Below, piece after piece: positions 1 through 4,954 of a stretch of DNA of 6,761 nt; within the stretch, counting starts at the first letter, position 1; each line of letters starts with the position of its first letter. The position numbers and the translations under genes were made by a program. The notes under the pieces were generated by a model that had not been told where the DNA came from, did no database searches, and saw nothing but the letters and a program-made list of their open reading frames with translations. The DNA is from Deltaproteobacteria bacterium (lineage in GTDB: Bacteria > Desulfobacterota > Desulfobacteria > Desulfobacterales > BuS5): positions 1-6,761 of the forward strand of contig JAGGWL010000331.1 of the NCBI GenBank assembly GCA_021157555.1, given 5' to 3'.

Positions 1-726
1 GGGTTTGAGGATGTGCATACGAAGGCAGGTGTCGGTTGCATTGATTGTCATACAACAAGGGAAATCCATGGAGATGGAAATTTTTATAAAAGCATGCGGG
101 ATTCCAATGCCAAGGATGCAGCCTGCACCAACTGCCATACAAAAGACTCAAAAGATTATCCCGTCATACCAGCTACGAAATCCCACAGAATTCACAAAGA
201 TAAGCTTGATTGCAATGCCTGTCATGTTCAAAACACTATGACTTGCTATAATTGTCATTTTGGCGAATTTGCAAAGACGCACGATAAGCCTGGAAGTTTT
301 ATTGGAAAAATAAAAGATTTTTTACTTTTGGTTAAATACAAAGGGAAAATAACCAGCGGTAATTTGCAAACTTTAGTTTCAGCCGAGGATAAACCTTTTA
401 TCATTTATGCTCCATATTTAACTCATTCAATCATGAGTGAAGGCAGAAAATGTGAAGAATGCCACAAAACGGAAGCTGTTAACAAACTTGCAGACGGCAA
501 AAAATTTACCATGGCCACTTTTAAAAACGGTAAAACCAATTTTTATAAAGGAGTAGTTCCTCTAATTCCCGATCTTCTGGAATGGCCGTTTTTTAGAAAA
601 GAGGATGGCAAATGGGTAGCTTTTAAACCCAAAGAAAAGCCTCTTATTCAGATGGGACTTTATGCTGAGCCATTCACCAAGGATGAGTTGAAAAATCTTA
701 AAAGAAAGCATACTTACAAAAAATAA
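1..726 (+). CDS. Multiheme cytochrome c, C-terminal part (5' end outside the window)
   Basis: This is a periplasmic-type electron-transfer protein with covalently bound c hemes. Five CxxCH heme sites are visible: CIDCH at 37-51, CTNCH at 124-138, CNACH at 211-225, CYNCH at 244-258 and CEECH at 451-465. Four lie in the first 86 residues; the fifth follows a heme-free stretch of about 65 residues. The last 85 residues have no heme site and are rich in Lys, Phe and Pro. Scattered histidines (HGDG, SHRIH, KTH, LTHS) could be distal ligands. The frame is open to base 1, and the GTG at 13 sits inside heme-protein sequence with no ribosome binding site, so the true start, the signal peptide and probably more hemes lie upstream. 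The gene ends at TAA 724-726. I cannot assign a named cytochrome family or partner. A tetraheme-plus or octaheme respiratory cytochrome is likely; the exact redox partner is unknown. Confidence 0.9.
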   Translation, partial: GFEDVHTKAGVGCIDCHTTREIHGDGNFYKSMRDSNAKDAACTNCHTKDSKDYPVIPATKSHRIHKDKLDCNACHVQNTMTCYNCHFGEFAKTHDKPGSFIGKIKDFLLLVKYKGKITSGNLQTLVSAEDKPFIIYAPYLTHSIMSEGRKCEECHKTEAVNKLADGKKFTMATFKNGKTNFYKGVVPLIPDLLEWPFFRKEDGKWVAFKPKEKPLIQMGLYAEPFTKDELKNLKRKHTYKK

Positions 727-768
727 TTTTTTAAATTTTATAAAATAAATAATTAGCTGCCTTTATTA

Positions 769-800
769 AGGAACGGGTACGAAATAACTTCCCCGTTCCT
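769..800 (+). repeat. REP-like palindromic repeat, copy A (upstream of catalase)
   Basis: A perfect 9-bp inverted repeat, AGGAACGGG (769-777) and CCCGTTCCT (792-800), encloses a 14-nt loop containing GAAATAACTT. The same head and tail recur at 2322-2349, 2372-2398 and 3461-3492. The copy ends 31 nt before the catalase ATG. There is no T-run after it, so it is a poor intrinsic terminator. It could be a dispersed repeat or an operator. Confidence 0.75.
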
Positions 801-819
801 AATCGCTAACCGAATAAAA

Positions 820-826
820 AGGAGGT
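820..826 (+). promoter_or_regulatory. Strong ribosome binding site of catalase
   Basis: AGGAGGT at 820-826 is a near-perfect Shine-Dalgarno sequence, 5 nt from the ATG at 832. It fixes the catalase start. Confidence 0.85.
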
Positions 827-831
827 TTCAA

Positions 832-2268
832 ATGGCTAAGCAGAACAAACTGACCAACAATGCCGGCTCGCCCGTTCCAGACAACCAGAACGTAATGACC
901 GCAGGTCCTTGTGGTCCGATGCTGCTGCAGGATGCCTGGTTCCTGGAAAAACTTGCCCACTTCGACCGGGAAGTAATCCCCGAGCGGCGAATGCATGCTA
1001 AAGGTTCTGGTGCATACGGTACTTTTACCGTCACTCATGATATAACCCGCTATACCAAGGCCAAAATTTTTTCGGAAAAGGGAAAAAAGACCGAGCTTTT
1101 CACCCGTTTTTCCACCGTAGCCGGCGAACGTGGCGCCGCCGATGCTGAACGCGACATAAGGGGCTTTGCAATCAAATTTTATACTGAAGAGGGAAACTGG
1201 GATTTGGTGGGTAACAACACACCGGTATTTTTCCTACGCGATCCTCTAAAGTTCCCCGACCTCAACCATGCCGTAAAGCGTGATCCCCGCACCAACATGC
1301 GCAGCGCACTCAACAACTGGGATTTCTGGACATCACTGCCCGAAGCGCTGCATCAGGTTACCATTGTCATGAGCGATCGAGGTATTCCCGCTTCCTACCG
1401 CCATATGCACGGTTTTGGCAGCCATACCTTCAGCCTTATCAACGCTGACAATGAACGATACTGGGTCAAATTTCACTTCCGCACTCAGCAGGGTATCCGC
1501 ACACTGACAGATGAAGAGTCCGAGGCGACTATCGGTAAATGCAGAGAGAGCCATCAACGCGACCTGTATGAGAGCATCGAAAGGGGCGATTTTCCCCGCT
1601 GGACTATGTTTATCCAGGTGATGCCGGAAAAAGAAGCGGCCACCTGCCCCTACAATCCATTTGATCTGACCAAGGTTTGGTTTCACGGGGATTATCCTCT
1701 TATAGAAGTGGGCGTCTTTGAACTAAACCGCAACCCTGAAAACTATTTTGCCGAGGTCGAACAGTCCGCCTTCAACCCCGCTAATATTGTGCCTGGCATT
1801 GGTTTCTCACCCGATAAAATGCTGCAGGGGCGTCTCTTCTCCTATGGCGATGCCCAGCGTTACCGGCTAGGAGTCAACCATCACCTGATCCCGGTCAATG
1901 CCGCCCGCTGCCCGTTTCACAGCTTCCATCGAGACGGTGCCATGCGGGTGGACGGCAACTATGGGTCCACTCTTGCTTACGAGCCGAATAGTTACACCCA
2001 GTGGCAGCAGCAACCGGAATTTGCCGAACCGCCCCTGAGTCTGGAAGGAGCCGCCGATCACTGGAATCATCGCGAGGACGAGGATTACTACTCCCAGCCC
2101 GGCCTGCTTTTCCGGATGATGAGCGATGAACAGCAGACACTACTCTTTGCCAACACCGCTCGCGCTATCGGTGAAGCACCGAAGGAAATTCAGATCCGCC
2201 ATATAGGTAACTGTATGAAGGCAGATCCTTATTACGGCAAAGGAGTGGCCGACGCCCTTGGAATATAG
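832..2268 (+). CDS. katA: Monofunctional heme catalase, small-subunit (clade 3 type)
   Basis: This enzyme breaks down hydrogen peroxide to water and oxygen in the cytoplasm, probably as a heme-b tetramer. The 478-residue length fits the small-subunit catalases. The distal catalytic pair is His55 (in RRMHAKGSGAYGTF) and Asn128 (in DLVGNNTPVFF). The proximal heme ligand is Tyr338, in RLFSYGDAQRYRLG, with Arg334 one turn earlier. Met54 precedes the catalytic His, the same arrangement as in Proteus mirabilis catalase, where that Met is oxidised to a sulfone. The start is fixed by AGGAGGT 5 nt upstream. Base composition stands out: about 53% GC at 841-900 against 30-35% in samples of the flanking genes, which suggests a gene acquired by transfer. 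Repeat copies lie on both sides. In an anaerobe its job would be defence against oxygen exposure. The family call is secure; the symbol is by convention. Confidence 0.97.
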   Translation: MAKQNKLTNNAGSPVPDNQNVMTAGPCGPMLLQDAWFLEKLAHFDREVIPERRMHAKGSGAYGTFTVTHDITRYTKAKIFSEKGKKTELFTRFSTVAGERGAADAERDIRGFAIKFYTEEGNWDLVGNNTPVFFLRDPLKFPDLNHAVKRDPRTNMRSALNNWDFWTSLPEALHQVTIVMSDRGIPASYRHMHGFGSHTFSLINADNERYWVKFHFRTQQGIRTLTDEESEATIGKCRESHQRDLYESIERGDFPRWTMFIQVMPEKEAATCPYNPFDLTKVWFHGDYPLIEVGVFELNRNPENYFAEVEQSAFNPANIVPGIGFSPDKMLQGRLFSYGDAQRYRLGVNHHLIPVNAARCPFHSFHRDGAMRVDGNYGSTLAYEPNSYTQWQQQPEFAEPPLSLEGAADHWNHREDEDYYSQPGLLFRMMSDEQQTLLFANTARAIGEAPKEIQIRHIGNCMKADPYYGKGVADALGI

Positions 2269-2321
2269 CTGAGTGAACTGCCAGGCTAAAAATAAAAAGT
2301 TAATCTAAAGAAAGTGTTAAT

Positions 2322-2398
2322 GAACGGGCACAAAATAACTTCCCCAAAGATGGCCTAAATCTGTGAGCCTACTTTGGGAAGTTATTTTGTGCCCGTTC
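2322..2398. repeat. Inverted pair of REP-like repeats (copies B and B'), BIME-like hairpin
   Basis: The left arm (2322-2349, starting GAACGGGCACAAAATAAC) and the right arm (2372-2398) are reverse complements over 27 bases, with one extra C in the left arm; the loop is 22 nt (2350-2371). Each arm is one copy of the family seen at 769 and 3461, here in head-to-head inverted arrangement. The hairpin lies 53 nt after the catalase stop and is followed by TTCTTTATTTA. It may therefore also end catalase transcription or protect the mRNA 3' end. A transposase stub begins about 80 nt further on, which is the usual company of such repeat pairs. Confidence 0.85.
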
Positions 2399-2475
2399 TT
2401 TATTTAGTCCTCGTTTCTTACCAGCCTTTTCCCAGCCCGCCTGGTTTTAATTTAAACCGGAGAACATATAGGGGA

Positions 2476-2535
2476 CGTATAGGTGCCTTACATCATATAA
2501 TATTATGCGCAATTGAATCTTGGCGGATTTTTTTT
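2476..2535 (+). pseudogene. Remnant of REP-associated tyrosine transposase (RAYT, Y1_Tnp) N-terminus
   Basis: Frame 1 reads RIGALHHIILCAIESWRIFF. This matches, from memory, the opening of the RAYT/IS200-like Y1 transposases, typically ARIDAPGALHHIIVRGIERR, with a likely three-residue deletion between RI and GALHH. The frame continues into low-complexity YLIHFFP and a stop near 2560. The downstream HUH motif (usually in a PNHxHLL context) and the catalytic tyrosine are absent, so this is a dead stub. It sits directly after the inverted repeat pair, as RAYT genes often do. The match is short (about 20 residues), so confidence is moderate. Confidence 0.55.
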
Positions 2536-2555
2536 TATCTTATTCATTTTTTCCC

Positions 2556-2584
2556 TTGACAAGTAGAAACACGTTGGATAAATA
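2556..2584 (+). promoter_or_regulatory. Possible sigma70-type promoter
   Basis: TTGACA at 2556-2561, a perfect -35 box, is followed after 17 nt by TAAATA at 2579-2584, a weak -10 with 3 of 6 consensus bases. It would drive transcription toward the kinase fragment and Rrf2. It may also be all that remains of the original kinase promoter. Confidence 0.3.
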
Positions 2585-2593
2585 AAAAGAAAC

Positions 2594-2634
2594 CCTACCA
2601 AATTTGGATGATATGTTCATACTCTTTTGGTAGG
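2594..2634. repeat. Inverted repeat with 9-bp arms
   Basis: CCTACCAAA (2594-2602) and TTTGGTAGG (2626-2634) are perfect reverse complements around a 23-nt loop. It lies about 10 nt after the putative -10 box, so it could be a 5'-leader stem-loop or a protein binding site. No T-run follows, which argues against a terminator. Confidence 0.4.
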
Positions 2635-2829
2635 TAAAGTTACAGTAACGGACACTTGTTATAACTATTTTCAAAATGAGTGGAGTATCTTCAGAGATTC
2701 TAAAGAAGTGGCATATGACCGCGGACGTATGATATGCCTGCTGAATGAACATCCGGCAAAACATGGCTACGCTGGCCATTTCCTATTTGCCGATTCTGTC
2801 AGCGTCACGTAGCAGGCAAGAGAGTTTAA
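2635..2829. other. Unassigned stretch before the kinase fragment
   Basis: I recognise no gene here. A 61-codon frame beginning at a TTG inside the 9-bp inverted repeat (about 2627-2812) has no ribosome binding site and resembles nothing I know. The stretch occupies the place where the sensor and phospho-acceptor regions of the downstream kinase would be expected, but no H-box is readable in any forward frame. It may be scrambled kinase DNA or unrelated inserted DNA. Confidence 0.3.
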
Positions 2830-2898
2830 AAAGATGACAAGGAAAAGATCAAGGATGCATGTGAAGTTATTAAGAAGTCGTTCAATCGTATAAGAAGC

Positions 2899-3420
2899 AT
2901 GGTTGTTGATATGCTTTCTTACACGAAAAAACGTGAATTAAATTGCTCCCACGTCAATATCAGCGACTTTACGGATGAAATAGTTTCTGTCTTCAAGCCA
3001 AAAGCAGTAAAACAGCATGTAGAATTCATTTGTGAGTTTGATGTATCAATAATTTTCTTTGAAATAGATCCTGCAGCTCTTAGATCTGCTTTGATTAATT
3101 TTCTGGAAAATGCTATAGATGCTTGTGAGGACAATAAGAACAAAAACAAAAAACATAAAATTATTTTTACTGTCAGGGAAAATAAAAACAACATTTTTTT
3201 TGAGATTAAAGACAACGACATCGGTATGGATACAGAAATAAAGGATAATATGTTTACTCTTTTTTTCTCATCAAAGGGACATAAAGGTACCGGGCTCGGT
3301 CTTTTTATTGCCAACCAGACTGTGGAGCAGCATGGAGGATCAATACAGGTGAAATCAAGCTTGGGCAAGGGCTCGTGCTTTACGCTAACACTTCCAAAAT
3401 TACTCTCAAAGCCGAAATAA
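2899..3420 (+). CDS. Histidine kinase ATPase-domain fragment, N-terminally truncated (probable pseudogene)
   Basis: The 173 residues from ATG 2899 carry a HATPase_c domain that would bind ATP and phosphorylate a histidine. Visible boxes are the N-box INFLENAIDACED (residues 66-78), the G1 box DNDIGMD (105-111), the F-box MFTLFFSS (118-125) and the G2 box GHKGTGLGLFIANQ (127-140), then EQHGGSIQVKSSLGKG. Kinase-like sequence starts upstream of the ATG: after the TAA at 2827-2829 the same frame reads KDDKEKIKDACEVIKKSFNRI, which I recognise as the second dimerisation helix. The phospho-acceptor His helix and all sensor domains are missing, so it cannot act as an ordinary kinase. The first Gly of the usual DxGxG motif is Asp (D107). 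There is no convincing ribosome binding site. A decaying remnant is most likely; a stand-alone ATPase-domain protein is less likely. Confidence 0.7.
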   Translation: MVVDMLSYTKKRELNCSHVNISDFTDEIVSVFKPKAVKQHVEFICEFDVSIIFFEIDPAALRSALINFLENAIDACEDNKNKNKKHKIIFTVRENKNNIFFEIKDNDIGMDTEIKDNMFTLFFSSKGHKGTGLGLFIANQTVEQHGGSIQVKSSLGKGSCFTLTLPKLLSKPK

Positions 3421-3460
3421 ATATAAGATACTAAAACTTTACCCACCATAATTTCTGCTA

Positions 3461-3492
3461 AGGAACGGGCATGAAATAACTTCCCCATCCCT
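3461..3492 (+). repeat. REP-like palindromic repeat, copy C (upstream of Rrf2 gene)
   Basis: AGGAACGGGCATGAAATAAC followed by TTCCCCATCCCT shares its head and core with copies A and B. The terminal inverted repeat is imperfect here: AGGAACGGG against CCCATCCCT pairs at 7 of 9 positions. It ends 23 nt before the Rrf2 start codon, a placement much like copy A before catalase. Confidence 0.7.
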
Positions 3493-3515
3493 AAACTGGT
3501 CCAAAAAGGATTATT

Positions 3516-3953
3516 ATGAGGTTAACAACAAAAAGTCGTTACGGAACAAGACTAATTCTGGATCTTGCTTTGCACGCTCAAACCGACCCTGTTCCCCTCA
3601 GTGATATAGCAAAACGCCAGGGGATTTCATTAAAATACCTGGAAAAATTAATTCAGAAACTGAAAATAGCCGGCATTGTAAAGAGTATGCGCGGCCCTTA
3701 CGGCGGATATATGCTTGCCAAACCTACAAAAGATATCACTGTGGGAGATATTGTAAGGGTTCTGGAAGAAACAAGCGCAATTACCGACTGTACTGAAGGC
3801 GATGAAGTCTGTGGTACATGCTCTCAGGCAGGTAAGTGTCTTACTCGGTGGATCTGGATGGAAACAGGCAAGGCCATGTTCGAAAAGCTGGATTCATTCA
3901 GGATCGACAAAATCTTTAAGAGGAACCCTGTTTTCGATGATAATAAGAAATGA
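3516..3953 (+). CDS. Rrf2-family transcriptional regulator with putative Fe-S cysteines
   Basis: This 145-residue protein is a winged-helix DNA-binding regulator of the Rrf2 family, the group of IscR, NsrR and CymR. The N-terminus RLTTKSRYGTRLILDLA and the recognition/wing segment ISLKYLEKLIQKLKIAGIV, then RGPYGGYML (59-67), are family signatures. The C-terminal part has Cys92, Cys99, Cys102 and Cys108. IscR and NsrR use three cysteines in this region to hold an iron-sulfur cluster that senses cluster status, nitric oxide or oxidants. A cluster here is inferred from that pattern. The ATG at 3516 has AAGGA 5 nt upstream. It follows the kinase fragment by 95 nt with repeat copy C between, and no clear target operon adjoins it. 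Catalase is a reasonable but unproven target. I cannot tell IscR-like from NsrR-like function by sequence alone. Confidence 0.92.
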   Translation: MRLTTKSRYGTRLILDLALHAQTDPVPLSDIAKRQGISLKYLEKLIQKLKIAGIVKSMRGPYGGYMLAKPTKDITVGDIVRVLEETSAITDCTEGDEVCGTCSQAGKCLTRWIWMETGKAMFEKLDSFRIDKIFKRNPVFDDNKK

Positions 3954-4116
3954 GGACGGATCTGGGCCATAAAGTATTAAATTCACCTAACCACCTTATT
4001 TTATGCTTTTATTTGCGGGTTCTATACCTCCCCCTATATCGTTCCTTTATACTCCCTATACACATATTTCATACTTTACCAGCTTTCCGTCCAGGCCAGC
4101 GTTTCGTAATGGTTTT
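3954..4116. other. AT-rich intergenic stretch after Rrf2
   Basis: I see no gene, RNA or strong terminator here. An open frame overlapping the end of the Rrf2 gene (to about 4132) is compositionally simple and has no recognisable motif. The final part, reading PAFRNG just before 4117, may be the badly decayed start of the catalase relic that follows. Confidence 0.35.
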
Positions 4117-4350
4117 TTCCATGCCGGCTTAAGACCGATCTTCTTTATCATAGCCCGATTTCCAAAAAAGATATAAACATGGGATCCCTTGCATCGTTTT
4201 TTAAAAAATTGCCCAGGTTTTTATAAAAAACGTCTAACTCCGTGTCGTCTGTTTTTTAAAACCTAAAATTATTACCAGCTCGGAGTCAAACATCACCTGA
4301 TTCCGGACATACACGTCAACTTCCATATGACTGGGAATAGAAATATAACA
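4117..4350 (+). pseudogene. Decayed catalase relic (C-terminal heme-domain segment)
   Basis: Frame 1 from 4117 aligns in one register with residues about 284-369 of the intact catalase at 832-2268. It opens FHAGLRPI (intact FHGDYPLI). Next, RFPKKI*TWDPLHRF sits at the same spacing as RNPENYFAEVEQSAF. Then NCPG matches NIVPG, CRLF matches GRLF, and YQLGVKHHLIP (4273-4305) matches YRLGVNHHLIP. NFHMTG (4318-4335) matches SFHRDG. Stops at 4174-4176 and 4264-4266 and several in-frame deletions make it non-functional. The position of the proximal Tyr is lost. The DNA at 4273-4305 matches 1861-1893 at 29 of 33 bases. The relic is much more AT-rich than the intact gene. Faint similarity (DFQVPPI, then in another frame AANW and CPPG) may carry it on to about 4470. 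It is either an old tandem duplicate or the resident gene replaced by the intact copy. Confidence 0.7.
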
Positions 4351-4676
4351 TAAGACCGGTTTTAATGGAATCTTTTGGAAAGAAAAATAGATTTTCAGGT
4401 ACCTCCTATAAAGCAGCCAATTGGTACAATTTTGCTCAAACTAAGGGGAGAGGAAAACTTTGTCCCCCGGGAAAAATAAGTGTTCCAATTAAAGACATTT
4501 GGTTATATTCTCTAAATAAAAATTTTAGAGCTTTGTTTAAAAAATGATCAGTGAAGAGGTTGGTCTAATATTTACTATTTTTACCTGCTATTTTTGAAAA
4601 TTTCAGTCTGTTATGATATTCAAATTTTTAGAAAGGCATTGCCTTGCATGCTTTTTCAGGACAACTCTATTATAGC
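4351..4676. other. AT-rich stretch, possible tail of the catalase relic
   Basis: No intact gene is visible. A 60-codon frame from ATG 4365 to about 4547 lacks a convincing ribosome binding site. Its piece KAANWYN, followed by CPPGK, loosely resembles the GAADHWNH and SQPGL segments of catalase in a shifted frame, so it is better read as more relic than as a gene. From about 4550 onward I see nothing. Confidence 0.3.
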
Positions 4677-4708
4677 TTAATATATTAATTCAAGAATTAA
4701 TATATTAA
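4677..4708. repeat. 32-bp AT-rich perfect palindrome
   Basis: TTAATATATTAATTC (4677-4691) and GAATTAATATATTAA (4694-4708) are exact reverse complements over 15 bp around a 2-nt centre. No T-run follows on either strand, so a terminator is unlikely. It could extrude as a cruciform or bind a dimeric regulator. It lies 246 nt upstream of the rng start. Confidence 0.6.
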
Positions 4709-4858
4709 AAAGGGAGCATTCTCAGTTAAAAATATTTGACTTGTTCAAAACAATCTCATATTCAACTAAATGAATTATTTAAAAAAAATTATAAAATAAA
4801 CTCGGTATCCTTCAGCAAGCTCAAAAAGTAGTTTATAGTTTTAGTGTTTCTTGCTTTA

Positions 4859-4886
4859 TGGTTCCCATGCTTCAGTATGAGAACCA
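4859..4886 (+). other. Possible leader stem-loop upstream of rng
   Basis: TGGTTC (4859-4864) pairs with GAACCA (4881-4886). After one mismatch, CAT (4866-4868) pairs with ATG (4877-4879) around an 8-nt loop. It is 68 nt before the rng start and would lie in the leader if transcription starts upstream. RNase E is known to control its own mRNA through a leader in E. coli; any such role here is speculation. Confidence 0.25.
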
Positions 4887-4954
4887 GACAATACAACCTC
4901 TAAAAAGCGTAAATCAGAAAATGAAGGATGCCACAACTCAAAGGATATCATTTA

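Noticed and set aside
1333..1686. Long antisense open frame inside catalase (117 codons)
   Set aside because: It is a shadow of the catalase coding strand, with no ribosome binding site and no motif of its own.
2374..2475. Start of the 61-codon frame in the right arm of the repeat pair as a real gene start
   Set aside because: The first 34 codons translate repeat and leader DNA. Only the later part (from 2476) resembles a transposase.
2627..2812. 61-codon frame between the inverted repeat and the kinase fragment
   Set aside because: It starts at TTG within a stem, has no Shine-Dalgarno sequence and resembles no family I know.
2919..3488. Long antisense open frame over the kinase fragment (189 codons)
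   Set aside because: The + strand frame shows all the ATPase boxes. The antisense frame has no recognisable domain and would begin inside repeat copy C.
769..3492. Repeat copies as a CRISPR array
   Set aside because: Copies are kilobases apart, in both orientations, with genes between them; there are no regularly spaced spacers.
3950..4132. 60-codon frame overlapping the end of the Rrf2 gene
   Set aside because: It has biased, low-complexity composition and no motif, and part of it overlaps the start of the catalase relic.
4217..4231. GTTTTT / AAAAAC mini-hairpin as a terminator
   Set aside because: It is a simple A/T tract with no GC stem, and it lies inside the catalase relic.
4365..4547. 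60-codon frame as an independent small gene
   Set aside because: It has no ribosome binding site, and weak catalase-like pieces make an extension of the relic a better reading.
4736..4764. TTGACT with a weak TATTCA 17 nt later as the rng promoter
   Set aside because: The -10 matches only half the consensus in AT-rich DNA where such matches are common by chance.
4928..4954. Upstream in-frame ATG as the rng start
   Set aside because: The purine-rich stretch touches the codon, leaving no spacing. The start at 4955 has AAGGA at 9 nt and gives residue numbers close to E. coli RNase E.
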